Shown here: positions 44,075-55,363 of the stretch, one piece after another
How the letters are laid out: each line of letters begins with the position of its first letter
How positions within the stretch are numbered: position 1 is the first letter of the stretch
Source: Oncomelania hupensis
Lineage: Eukaryota; Mollusca; Gastropoda; Littorinimorpha; Pomatiopsidae
Direction: 5' to 3'
DNA length: 64,000 bases
Assembly: GCA_036898135.1 (NCBI GenBank)
Contig: CM072525.1
Span: 58,087,049-58,151,048 of the forward strand
Translations under genes and position numbers: made by a program
Notes under the pieces: generated by a model
The model's input: only the letters and a program-made list of their open reading frames with translations
Told to the model about the DNA's origin: nothing
The model's database searches: none

Positions 44075-44500
44075 CGGTATAGCTCAGTTGGTAGAACGGC
44101 GAGCTAGTGTCCAAAGGTTGCGGGTTTGATCCCCGGTGGCTCGGACATAAACATTGGCTGTGAGCACTGGCCATCTTACTGTTGCTATTAGTGTGATGGC
44201 TGTTTCAGTGTACAGTTGCCTCTTCTCTCCCATCCCCAGTCGTCTGAGCGTCAGACGGTGTGCCCAAGATGAGCGTCAGACGGTGTGCCCAAGATGAGCG
44301 TCAGACGGTGTGCCCAAGATGAGCGTCAGACGGTGTGCCCAAGATGAGCGTCAGACGGTGTGCCCAAGATGAGCGTCAGACGGTGTGCCCAAGATGAGCG
44401 TCCGCCTCGAACGGCTAGAGTTAGATCCTGTATTGGCCAGCGCCTTGAGCAGCTCTTGAGCTGAAAAAGCGCTATATAAGAGTTATATAATTTGACATTT
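44075..44500 (+). mobile_element. tRNA-derived SINE with an internal 25-bp minisatellite
   Basis: The tRNA-like head (about 44077-44146) has A box TAGCTCAGTTGGTAGAACGG and B box GGGTTTGATCCCC. The body is followed by six full tandem 25-bp units and a partial one, then the 3' end GGCCAGCGCCTTGAGCAGCT and AAGCGCTATATAAGAG shared with the SINE at 4744-4916. Confidence 0.8.
44246..44407. repeat. 25-bp minisatellite inside a SINE
   Basis: Units GAGCGTCAGACGGTGTGCCC plus AAGAT start at 44246, 44271, 44296, 44321, 44346 and 44371, with a partial unit at 44396. The copies are identical. Confidence 0.95.
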
Positions 44501-44971
44501 ATACAAATACTGAAATACCTCCCGGTCTGCTCGCGAGCTATCGTGTCATCGTACGAAGCCTCACGACGAACGAACAAAGAGGACCTTTCGTAATTCCCGC
44601 AAGGTCTCTAATGTCACAACCAAAGGTGACAACACGTATCTTTCACTACGATAGCCAACGGTCACGTCACATGATAAAGTTCTGCCCGTTACACCCCACA
44701 TAAAACATCTGATTTTATAAAAGAGAGAAATAAAACATCAGAATGGCATTTGAAGACAACGAACAAGAATGGAAAATAATGAGTTAAGTACGCATGGCAG
44801 AAGAGAGAAAGAGAAGAGGAAACGTGGTAAATAATGGTGGGTTGGTTCTAGTTTAATCTTGGTCACAATGCCTAAAATACGAATGGCTTCCTTAGTTAAA
44901 GCTTTGCAGCTGCAGCGTTGTGCCCTAGGACAATATGTTTGCACTTACTAACTCCTACGAATTTGAACTTG
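44501..44971. other. Unassigned
   Basis: No feature recognised. Confidence 0.4.
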
Positions 44972-45139
44972 CACTATGTAATGAAATAACTGATCTTTAA
45001 ATGTAATGAAATAACTTATCTTTACACTATGTAATGAAATAACTGATCTTTACAGTATGTAATGAAATAACTGATCTTTACACTATGTAATGAAATAACT
45101 GATCTTTACACTATGTAATGAAATAACTGATCTTTACAT
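44972..45139. repeat. 28-bp tandem repeat, about six copies
   Basis: Unit CTATGTAATGAAATAACTGA plus TCTTTACA, repeated with one shorter, slightly diverged copy near the start. Confidence 0.9.
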
Positions 45140-45259
45140 TACGATGGCCAGCGTTCAGTGTCATTGGGAGCAAGCTCTAGAAAGGGGACAGAGAAGAAAG
45201 GACTGAGGTAGGGCGTTTATTCCTATAGGTTAGTGATGGGTAATGTCTACTTGGTGTAC

Positions 45260-45363
45260 CTGAGGTTGCTGCTGGATGGCCGGCAGAATGGTATATCTCT
45301 GTGTTTGCACAGGGTCTGCTGGTCGGAACTGGTGCTCAATGATGTGTTTGGTCTGCGCCATGT
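45260..45363 (-). CDS. C21orf58-like (DUF4587) gene, exon 2 of the model
   Basis: A 104-bp exon between acceptor AACACTGTGCAG and donor GTACAC. Its first two bases complete the Asp codon opened by the upstream exon. It encodes MAQTKHIIEHQFRPADPVQT then QRYTILPAIQQQPQ and ends in phase 0, matching the exon at 24290. The donor is weaker than the others (GTACAC). Confidence 0.7.
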
Positions 45364-45829
45364 CTGCACAGTGTTAGCAATAGGTCAACAATAGTAGTCT
45401 TCATACGTAGCGCAGATCATAATACGAACTGATGTCACTGCCATAACATGGCAATGTTGAACATAGTGGACACCGCATGGTCCAACGGGTACAAACACTG
45501 TTGGACTACTAAAATCCGTAACCAGTTTTTTTTTTACCCACACGTTAATCAAATAAAAAGGACAGATCAACAGAAGGAAAAACTCACACCTACAGATGAA
45601 CAGAAGGAAAGTCTCAAAAAAGGCCATGAAAAAGGTATACAAATAATAGTGAAAGAAAAAAAGGAAAAAAAGCTTATCTGAAAATGGCAAAGAGTGGCGA
45701 GGAAAGTGCGTCAAACACTGACTTGATAAAGTAACGTGTACTATATAATACTATCATTTAAAACAAACCTATACAAATGGTCATGGAGTTGTAAGTTGCT
45801 TTTCTAATTAAAACCAACGCCTGCAATTG
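45364..45829. other. Intronic, no feature
   Basis: Lysine-rich open frame on the plus strand (45448-45681) is compositional. Confidence 0.4.
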
Positions 45830-46760
45830 GTGTGCAACATCTGGGCAACGGTGTACACGATGCACTACCTCACTGGGGAATACACAATGGGGACTAGTGT
45901 ACACGGTACATACAACTGGGGAACAATGTATACAGTACACCAACTGGAGAACATGAAATACAATATATTGCATAACTGGTGAATACACAATGTATTACTT
46001 AACAGGTGAATACAAAAAAATGTACTACCTAAATGGGGAATACACGATGTACTACCTAATTGGAGAATAAACAATGTATTACCTAACTGGATAATTCACA
46101 AAGCACTACTTAACTGGCGTTAATACATAACTGGGAAATACACAAAGCACTACCTAACTGGAGCATACACGATGTACTACCTAACTGGAGAATAAAGCAC
46201 TAACTGGGGAATACACAAAGCACTACCTAACTGGAGAATACACAATGCACTACCTTCCTAACTGGGGAATACACCTACTAACTGGAGAAAAGAATAACCG
46301 ATACCCTGTTACTGGGCAATATTCCAAATAGCCTAGTGTATACGATACACTACTTAAGTGAGGAATAGGGAATACAATACACAACTAGAAAATATAGTAC
46401 ACAATGTCCTAACTGAAGAATACACAAATTATGCTACTACCTGATGAAAAGAATACGCAACCTGTCACATGATGTACTACCTGAGTAAAAGAATAGGCGA
46501 TACACAACCTGTCACTACCTAATTGAGGAAGTGTACACGAAACAGTTCCTAAATAGGAATTACACCTGTACAATGTACCAAATTTTTCTTAACTGTACAC
46601 AATGTACAAAATTGTTGTTAATACAACGTAAAGTACTAAATTATTAACAGAACGTAAAGTACTAAACTGTTGTTAACAGAAAGTACTAAATTGTTGTTAA
46701 TAGAACGTACAGTACTAAATTGTTGTTGTTAGCAATACACAATGTATTAAATGGCTAGTC
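45830..46760. repeat. Degenerate minisatellite region
   Basis: Irregular units around CTACCTAACTGGGGAATACA with CAATGTA/CAAAGCA extensions (45830-46560), then a second type around GTACTAAATTGTTGTTAA (46570-46760). Confidence 0.75.
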
Positions 46761-47041
46761 GTACTATACATGCAGTTGAGGTATAACTGATGTCGTCCTT
46801 TCCAGTTGCCAGCAGCTTTTGGGGCTGTCAACTACTACGGGGTAGGAAGATGCCGCCGGAATGGAATGCGACTCTTTTACTACGTTGAAGTAAGCAGAAA
46901 TGAGGGTCAGATGTGAATCCAAGTTCTGACGTTACTTAACGTTTCAGAAGAACTTTTATGCGGATCAGGGGTTGTCTGGTCCTGATTTGGCTCGGAAGGT
47001 CCGCTGGACCTAAAGCAATAATCATGTCATGTAATGTAATC

Positions 47042-47908
47042 AGTTCTATCATGTCCCCAGATCGGAAAAGAAGAAACCATCCCAATTCTCCGAGAAGAAT
47101 TTGAGGCAGCAGTGCAATCACTGAAGAAGGGGAAGTCAGCGGGAGTGGACAACATATCCGCGGAATTGCTTCAAGCAGGATGAGAAGCGATGATTGAGGC
47201 CCTCCCCACTATCTGTAAAGATCTGGCAGAGTGGGGAGTGACCTACAACATGAACCTAGTCTACAACATGGACCGAGTCTGGCATGCAGCTCTGTGGGCA
47301 ACCATGAGAGTATAACATCAGCCCTAAAATGACTGAAGTCATCAAAAGCCTGTATAACAAAGCTACCAGTGCAGTCCTCCATAACAGCGTCATCGGAAAA
47401 TTGTTTAGACAAACAATCGGTGTGCGTCAATGATGCCTACTCTCTCCAACACTCTTCAGCATCTACCTAGAGCGCATCATGTCAGATGCCCTTGCAGATC
47501 ACGAAGGCACTGTCAGCAAAGGGGATAGAGCAATCTACTTCGATTTGCGGATGACATTGATGGATTGGCCTGAGAGGAACAAGAACAGCTTATACAGAGG
47601 CTTGACATTACCTCCAGAGCCTATGGAATGGAAAAAAAGTGCAGAGAAGACCAAAATTGTGACCAACAATGGCGTCAACACGGACTTCAAAGTCCAAGAC
47701 CAATCCCTCAACACAGTGCATAGCTTCAAATATTTAGGAGCCATTGTATCAGACAATGGGTCCCGACAGGAAGTCCTCTCCAGGATCGCACAAACAACTG
47801 CTGCCCTGGCAAGGTTGAAGCCAATTTGGAAAGACAGGACCATCAGTCTACATTCCAAAGTAAGACTGCTGCGCTCCCTTTTCATCTCCATCTTCCTATA
47901 TGCTTGCG
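47042..47908 (+). mobile_element. RTE-type LINE copy, RT region, truncated at both ends
   Basis: Starts before RT (EETIPILREEFEAAVQSLKK then GKSAGVDN). A deletion removes the RT part upstream of VWHAALWA. It continues with SDALADHEGT, DFKVQDQSLNTVHSFKYLGA and RLLRSLFISIFLYAC, ending where a second RTE copy begins. Confidence 0.75.
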
Positions 47909-49112
47909 TACATTTGGAAAGACAGGGCCATCAGTCTACATTTCACGGCAGTGTTCCCTCCACACACAAAAAGTGAGAGTCCTTGGGACTCCCAGGTATA
48001 AAATTTTAAGAGTCCTTGTGCAAATTTTGAGAGTCCCCAAATCGGAAAAAGAAATGTAAAAACAAGCCTCACTTTTTTTCTTTTCTTTTTTTACTCTGTT
48101 AAAGCGTCACATTAGTTATCATAATCATATAAAACCAAAAAAATTACAACATGTTTCTTTGGACGCTTTACTTCAGTTTGAGTTTCATCATTTATTTGTT
48201 TATCCTTGCTTTGGAGTTCCGTATTTTCGATAATGACAGGATCTGTACTTAATGTTGCTGTGGATGAACGGGTTTTGGGCCCAGTCAACCAAGTCAGAAG
48301 TGACATGATCGTTTATGATAGAATCAAAGAATGGATTCACGAATATTTCTACTGTTCAGTGAATGGATTGCTTGGAGGAAGTTTACAATGCGCGCGCATG
48401 CGATTTTTAAGGACGACAACTCCCGACACAATCTTTAATCGTCTGCAATGGCAGTCTCAGTTAGGTTCTGATTCTGATTATGCCGTGAATTAGTTCGCCA
48501 CTCGTTGGTCGTATTTTTGACTTCAGCGATTCGAAAAAAATGTGTGCGTCCACAGGACGCACACATGCAAATTTTTCTGCGTCATTTTTCATATTTTGTG
48601 CGTAATTGACGCACTACTGTGCGTAATCGGGAACACTGTCACGGTAAGGCTGCCGCCCTCCTTTATCATCTCCATCTCCCTATACGCTTGCGAAACATGG
48701 ACCCTCAAGCAGATCTACAACGAAGAATACAAAGCATAGAGACGAGGTGCTACAGAAGACTTCTGAGCTTTCCTATACCCAGCGCATCACCAACGACGAA
48801 ATCCGACAGACCATCACACAGGCCATTGGACAACACGATGACCTGCTCACAGTGGTGAAGAAACGGAAACTCCGATAGTATGGCCACGTCATCAGATCAT
48901 CAGGCCTTGCAAAGACCATCCTGCAAGGCACAGTGCAAGGAGGTAGAAGAAGAGGGAGACCGAAAAAGAGGTGGGAGGACAACATTCGAGAATGGACTGG
49001 TTTGACACTGAGCGAAGCCATGAGGATGGCTGAGGACAGAGAAAGATGGAGTACGATGGTTAAACGATCATCTGTAGTGCCCCTACGACTTCCGAGTTAT
49101 AGGATAGGATAG
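47909..49112 (+). mobile_element. RTE-type LINE copy, C-terminal, split by a hAT-like element
   Basis: The short 5' part (LERQGHQSTF frame, 47911-47948) is followed after the 690-bp insertion by KAAALLYHLHLPIR, the YRRLL region and the C-terminal domain with GGATA tail ending about 49112. It abuts the previous copy head to tail. Confidence 0.75.
47949..48638. mobile_element. hAT-like non-autonomous DNA element
   Basis: Terminal inverted repeats CAGTGTTCCC ... GGGAACACTG, the typical hAT form. A 6-bp repeat TCACGG flanks it (47943-47948, 48639-48644); hAT elements usually make 8 bp, so the class is not certain. It sits inside an RTE copy, whose sequence continues across when the element is skipped. 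Inner ends carry small palindromes (GAGTCC...GGACTC at 47967-47987; TGCGTCCACAGGACGCA at 48544-48560). No transposase is visible; the open frame at 48206-48493 is not recognised. Confidence 0.65.
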
Positions 49113-49798
49113 GACCAACAACATCTATATCTGTGTAGACTTTAAGAAAATGTTTGACCGAGTCTGGCATGCAGCTCTGTGGGCAACCATGAGAGTGTAC
49201 AACATCAGCTCTAACATTATTGAAGTCATCAAACCCCTGCATGACAAGGCTACCAGCGCAGTCCTCCAAAACAGCGCCATTGGCAACTGGCTGAGGACAA
49301 CAATTGGTGTGCGTAAAAGATGCCTACTCTCTCCAAAACTCTTCAACATCTTCCTAGAGCACATCATGTCAGATGCCCTTGCAGTTCACGAAGGCACAGC
49401 CAGCATAGGGGGTAGAGCAATCTCTACCTCCGTTTTGCGAATGACATTCATGGATTGACTGGAGAGTCACAAGAACTTGTACAGAGGCTTAACACCACCT
49501 CCAGAGCCTATGGAACGGAAATAAGTGCAGAGAAGACCAAAATGATGACCAACAACACCAATGACATCAACAGGGACATTAAAATCCAAGGCCAATCCCT
49601 CAACACAGTGCGTAGCTTCAAGTATTTAGGAGCCATTGTTTCAGACAATGGGTCCCGACAGGAAGTCCTCTCTAGGATCGCACAAACAACTGCGGCTCTG
49701 ACAAGGTGGAAACCCATTTGGAAAGACAGGACCATCAGTCTACATTCCAAGGTAAGGCTGCTGCTTTCTTTTCATCTCCATCTTCCTATACGCTTGCG

Positions 49799-49844
49799 TT
49801 ATTGTATCAATTTTTATTCAGCAGATTAACATACGTTGTACTAA
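49799..49844 (-). mobile_element. Second ultrashort retroposon family, copy with 12-bp duplication
   Basis: A 46-bp insertion flanked by exact TATACGCTTGCG copies (49787-49798, 49845-49856). On the minus strand it reads TTAGTACAACGTATGTTAAT then CTGCTGAATAAAAATTGATA and ends CAATAA. Confidence 0.85.
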
Positions 49845-50149
49845 TATACGCTTGCGAAGCATGGACCCTCACAACGAAGAATACAAAGCATGGAGATGAG
49901 GTGCTTCAGAATACTTCTGTGCATTCCCTATACCCAGCACATCACCAACAACGAAGTCCGGCAGATTATTACACAATACGATGACAGTGGTGAAGAAACG
50001 GACAGATGGTATGGCGACGTCACCAGAGCATCAGGCCTTGCAAAGACCATCCCGCAAGGGACGGTGCAAGGAGGCAGAAGAAGAGGGGGACATAAATAGA
50101 GGTAGGAGGACATCATTCGAGAATACTGGCTTGATAGCGGAGCCATGAG

Positions 50150-50214
50150 TACAACTTATCTGTATCAGTACAACTTATGTTAATCTGATGAATAAAATTT
50201 GACACAACAACAAA
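50150..50214 (+). mobile_element. Second ultrashort retroposon family, copy with 9-bp duplication
   Basis: A 65-bp insertion flanked by AGCCATGAG (50141-50149, 50215-50223). It reads TACAACTTATCTGTATCAGT then ACAACTTATGTTAATCTGAT, GAATAAAATTTGACA and a CAACAACAAA tail. The 5' part contains a partial duplication of TACAACTTAT. Confidence 0.85.
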
Positions 50215-50310
50215 AGCCATGAGGGTTGCTGAGGACAGAGATGTAGTAAGCTTACGCTAATTACACGATCGTGGTGCCCCAACGACCTTCGATAGGATAG
50301 GATAGGGTAT

Positions 50311-50415
50311 GAACGGTTAATGTTTGAGATTTTTTTTTTGATGCATTGATGTTTGATGTACCTGTTCATGAATTGGTCTGTGTGTATGGATTGGAGTGCA
50401 TGTTTGGATAATAAA
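50311..50415. other. Spacer
   Basis: Short non-coding spacer between RTE copies. Confidence 0.5.
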
Positions 50416-50952
50416 TGTTCCTATCCTATCCTACCCTATCCCGTAACTCGTAGGTCGTAGGGGTACCACAGATGATCGTTTAACCAGCGTACTCCATCTT
50501 TTCCTGTCCTCAGCAACCCTGATTGATTCGCTCAGTGTCAAACCAGTCCATTCTCGAATGTTGTCCTCCCACCTCTTTTTCGGTTTCCCTCTTCTTCTAA
50601 CTCCTTGCACTGCAAGACCTGATGATCTGGTGACGTGGCCATACCATCGGAGTTTACGTTTTTTCACCACTTTGAGCAGGTCATCGTGTTGTCCAATGGC
50701 TTGTGTGATGGTGTGTCGGACTTCGTCGTTGGTGATGTGCTGGGTATAGGAAATGCCCAGAAGTCTTCTGTAGCACCTGCACCTCATCTCCATGCTTTGT
50801 ATTCTTCGTTGTAGTGATGGTCCTTTCTTTCCAAATTGGCTGCAACCTCGCCAGGGCAGCAATTGTTTGTGCGATCCTGGAGAGGACTTACTGTCGGGAC
50901 CCATTGTCTGATACAATGGCTCCTAAATATTTGAAGCTATGCACTGTGTTGA
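50416..50952 (-). mobile_element. RTE-type LINE copy, C-terminal, internally deleted
   Basis: The minus strand carries INTVHSFKYLGAIVSDNGSR, a deletion of the segment between FGKKGPS and LQRRIQSMEM, then the C-terminal domain and CCTAT tail at 50416. A 10-bp duplication AATAAATGTT flanks it (about 50406-50415 and 50957-50966). Confidence 0.8.
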
Positions 50953-51595
50953 TGTAAATAAATGTTTGTAGTATATTTAAGCGAAGATAACATTTTGGTG
51001 TGATCTCCCATTTATTAGCACGTATGAACATGCAGATACACACGGGTGTTGTTGTTTTTTTTTTACACCCATTGAAAAGTTTATTAGTCCGCATTAATGA
51101 GTTGAAAGCTCTCAACTAAGCTTGTAAGGAAGCTAAAAGAACAGTCAGTTCCTCAATAGTCTCCTCGTGGGTCTAGTAAATGACTCTTTAAATAATAGTC
51201 ATTACGCGTCACACACGGACACACAATACACCCGCTTGGTTCCTTTATAACGCTTTGGAGCACGTTCGCCAAGCATTAACGTTAATCTGTTGGGCACCTG
51301 CTCAAAGGAAGATAATTTATTGCAATAGCCACAGGCCACCGTTTTGAATCAAATTTCGCAAATATTACACACAAAAATATAGGAATAGCAAATAGTTAGC
51401 AAATGGTTAATAATACTTCTTAGCGTGAATTAGACATTTCATAAATTTTGCGCAATTTTTTTTTTATCTCTCCCTTAAAAGTCACTTTAAGTAAAAAGTA
51501 TTCTACAGGGCAAAGCAAGCAATGTTGACATTGTGCAATCAAAGCGGGCCCCAGACTTGAAGAAGTAAAGTATAGCGTGGCAGTGCAGCACTCAC
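50953..51595. other. Intronic, no feature
   Basis: No gene recognised. Confidence 0.4.
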
Positions 51596-51743
51596 CCCGA
51601 GGCTCCTTGTTGTACCAATTGAAGTGGTAGGCACGGTTCAGGTCCGGCAAGGACCGCCTTGATGGAGGGGGGAGGGGGGAAGGGGTGTAGCGACGTCGGG
51701 GGCTGTACGTTCTCGGCCGTTGGTCGTCCAGAATTTGCTCTTG
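51596..51743 (-). CDS. C21orf58-like (DUF4587) gene, exon 1 of the model (internal exon)
   Basis: A 148-bp exon between acceptor GATGTGCTTGCAG and donor GTGAGT. It encodes QEQILDDQRPRTYSPRRRYT, PSPLPPPSRR, then SLPDLNRAYHFNWYNKEPR, and leaves phase 1, matched by the next exon. It is Pro/Arg-rich. It enters in phase 0, so a further upstream exon must exist; I did not find it within the window. Confidence 0.75.
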
Positions 51744-52806
51744 CTGCAAGCACATCAAAAGTCACACACGTATCGTCACTGTATTTTCACATAGCTCTCA
51801 TCTGTCTCTCACAAAGAAAAGGAAATAATTAAAAGGTAAAATACGTTGTTGTTGTTTTTTGGTTTTTTTTATGGAATACGAAGAATATAATATATAATGA
51901 ATATATACAACAACGAAGAAAAGAGACAGACAACAGATACAAAGAGACAGACAGATAAAGAAAATAAGATCTAAATAAAACGAACAGAATTACACATAAA
52001 TAAACATAAAAAGAGATAAATGATTTAAAATAAGTGCGCAAACGTACGCAGACTAGATTCATAGATGAGCAGTAGGAGCTATTTAATAACTGTGTCATGT
52101 CAGGTGATTTTTGTCTCAGCTGCAACGTATATGCATAGCATTGACGTGGAGACCACATTTGTGGCGCGATGGCCTATATTATTTTCCCTGCAGTGCTGTG
52201 TGCTGCTACGAGGGCGTTGTGCTGAAGGTCGAGGTATTTTGCTGCCAGTGCTAATAGTCAGAAATATTTATTGATGTAAGCAACTAGCCCATAATCAAGA
52301 GGGGAGTGGGAGATAAGGATGTGTGTAGAGTTGCAAACGATTAAATTCGAATGATATAGGGTAGGTCGGGAATCCTTGTGCCATGGGGTAGGTTACGTCA
52401 TCCCCAAAAAACAGTATTTATTTGTATTTTTTCTCTTTTTGCACTATTTTTGATTTATAGACGCCTTCATTTACCTACGAGCATGTTGCTTGCCGTCTTT
52501 GCTGTGGGAACCTGCAGATGGAAAAACTGTAGATGGTTTTTGTAGTGAAAGTGAATTGATGTTTCCTTAGAGAAAAGATTTTGGTTTGTTTAGTTTTAAC
52601 TTTTCCTCGAAGGTGTTCATTGCTGTTTTAAAAAAAATGGCTACTGTAGAATAACATTTTTAGTTGATCCAAACGGAGGAAGATTCCAGAGTGTTGACTG
52701 AAAAAATAGTGTACCACAACTCCTCTTAGCAAGGTTGGGCAAAAAGCGCCCAGTTGATACAATCTATCCCCGCAGATTTTATATAAAATGTTTATAGCTA
52801 ATACCC

Positions 52807-52884
<78 letters not shown>

Positions 52885-53197
52885 TCTTCCTTTTTTAAGT
52901 TAAGTTAAATGTCTACTATTACCTAAATGTGTAAACAATCATTAAATTAAAGATTGGTTTATTGTAAAAACTTTTCAAAGAAATTGTAACTTAAATACAC
53001 TTTTGAGCAGAAGAAACATATTTAAGGAAATATAAACTGAAAATCATTGAAATGTTCAATATAAAAAACATAATTAGAGAACCTGGCCTTATTTGTGCCT
53101 CCTCCTTGGCTAATCTGTTACATACATCAATCCAAGTAATTCCACAATATTATGGAACCCAGCTAAAATCAACATTTATTTATCTGGAAAACATGCA
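51744..53197. repeat. Non-coding, with ATT microsatellite
   Basis: A long ATT repeat at about 52808-52882. Otherwise no gene recognised. Confidence 0.5.
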
Positions 53198-55363
53198 CTG
53201 TATCTTATCCTATCCTATTCTATCCTATCCCGTAACTCGAAAGTCGTTGGGGTTCCACAGACGATCGTTTAACCCGTGTACAACTTTCTCTCTCAGCAAC
53301 CCTCATGGCTTCGTTCAGTGTCAAGTTAGTCCATTCTCGAATGTTGTCCTCTTCGTTTTCTGTCTCCCTTTTCTTCGCACCGTGCCTGGCAGGATGCTTT
53401 GCAAGGACTCAGATGCTCTGGTGACGTGGCCATACCATCGACCAGGAAAACTGGAAGACCCTCACCATTATCTGTAACAAGACCTGGTAGAGTGGGGAAT
53501 GCCTACATCATGGACCCAGTCGCTTGTCATCACTCATCCCAAAAAGGGTAAACCTTCAGGAGTGTGAAAACTACAGCACCATCGGCATCATCAGCCATCC
53601 CAGTTCGGTCCCCATGAAAATAATACTCAACAGGCTGAAACCCCAAGCTGAACAAATCATAGTTGAAGAACAAGCAGGATTCAGGGCAGGGCGAAGTACC
53701 ACTGAACAGATTTTCAACCTCTGCGAGAAATACCTACAGCACCTATCTTATGCTATCCTATCCCGTAACTCGAAGGTAGTTGGGGCACCACAGACGATCG
53801 TTTATCCAGCGTACTCCCTTTTCTGTCATCAGCAACCCTCATGGCTTCGCCGCTCAGTGTCAAGCCAGTCCATTCTCGAATGTTGTTTTCCCACCTCTTT
53901 TTCTCTCACTCTTCTTCTGCCTCCTTGCACCGTGCCTGGCAGGATGTTCTTTGCAAGTATTGATGCTCTTGATGCCATATTATCGGAGTTTCCGTTTCTT
54001 CACCATTGTGAGAATGTCGTGGTGTTGTCTAATGGCTTGTTGATGGTCTGTCGGACTTCGTTGTTGGTAATGTGCTGGGTATAGAAAATGCCCAGAAGTC
54101 TTCTGTAGCATATCATCTCCTTTGCTTCGTTGTAGACCTGCTTTGAGAGTCCATGTTTCGCAAACGTATAAGAAGATGGAGATGACAAGGGAGCGCAGCA
54201 GCCTTACCATGGAATGTAGACTGATGGTCCTGTCTTTCCAAATGGGTTTCAACCATAGCTGCAGAACAAGCATGTGTTTGTAGACCAAGAAACCATTAGA
54301 CCGAGTCTGGCACGCAGCTCTGTGGACAACCATGAGAGTGTATAACATCAGCCCTAACATTAATGAAGTCATCAAACGCCTGTATGACAAGGTTACAAGT
54401 GCAGTCCTCCACAACAGCGCCATCGGGAACTAGTTTAGAACAACAATCGGCGTGCGTCAAGGGTGCTTACTCTCACCAAAACTCTTCAATATCTTCTTAG
54501 AGTGCATCATGTCAGATGCCCTTGCAGATCACGAAAGCAAAGTCAGCATAGGGGATAGAGCAATCTCCAACATCCGTTTTTCGGATGACATGGATGGTTT
54601 GGCTGGAGAGGAAGAAGAACTTGAACAGCTGGTACAGAGGCTTGGCTTGAAATGGAAATAAGTGCAGAACAGGCCAAATTGATGACCAACAAAACCAATG
54701 CCATCAACATCAAAATCCAAGGCTAATCCCTCAACACAGTGCATAGCTTCAAATGTTTAGGAGCCATTGTATCAGACAATGGGTCCCGACAGGAAGTTCT
54801 CTCCAGGATCGCACAAACAACTGCTGCCCTGACAAGGTTGAAGCCCAGTTGGAAAGACAGGATCATCAGTAAACACTCCAAGCTGAAGGTAACGCTGATG
54901 CGCTCCCTTGTCATCTCCATCTTCCTATATGCTTGCGAAACATGAACCCTCACAGCAGACCTACAACGAAGAATACAAAGCATGAATATGAGGTGTTACA
55001 GAAGACTTCTGTGAATTTCCTATTCCCAGCACATCAACAAGACGAGGTCCAACAGACCATCACACAAGCCATTGGGCAGCACGATGATATGCTCACAGTG
55101 GTGAAGAAATTGAAACTCCGATGGTATGGCGACGTCACCAGAGCATGCCTTGCAAAGACCATCCTTCAAGATACGGTGCAAGGAGGCAAAAGAAAATGGA
55201 GACAGAAAAAGAGGTTGGAGGATAACCGAGAATTGACTGGTTTGACACTGAGCGAAGCCATGAGGGTTGAGGACAGAGAAAGACGGAGTACGCTGGTTAA
55301 ACGATCATCTGTGGTGCTCCAACGACTTTCGAGTTACAGGATAGGATAGGATAGGATAGGATA
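53198..55363. mobile_element. Mosaic of RTE copies on both strands
   Basis: Four pieces: 53198-53452 minus (C-terminal end with CCTAT tail), 53456-53742 plus (pre-RT to RT start: ILNRLKPQAEQIIVEEQAGF), 53743-54253 minus (C-terminal domain with tail), 54290-55363 plus (from DRVWHAALW through FSDDMDGLAG, FKCLGAIVSDNGSRQ to the C-terminal domain and GGATA tail). The 53743-54253 minus copy interrupts what looks like one plus copy. All are frameshifted. Confidence 0.75.

Larger units (their letters stand above)
49113..50310 (+). mobile_element. RTE-type LINE copy with two ultrashort insertions
   Basis: Begins in the RT (FKKMFDRVWHAALWATMR-like), then GVRKRCLLSPKLFNIFLEHI, GRAISTSVLRMTF, IQGQSLNTVRSFKYLGAIVS and a decayed C-terminal domain with short GGATA tail near 50300. 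Inserts at 49799-49844 and 50150-50214 interrupt it. Confidence 0.8.

Noticed and set aside
44077..44146. tRNA gene candidate
   Set aside because: Has A and B boxes but is followed by a SINE body and 3' end; treated as a SINE head. The same applies to 39401-39474 and 4845-4916.
45448..45681. Lysine-rich plus-strand ORF
   Set aside because: Low-complexity intronic sequence, no splice or family support.
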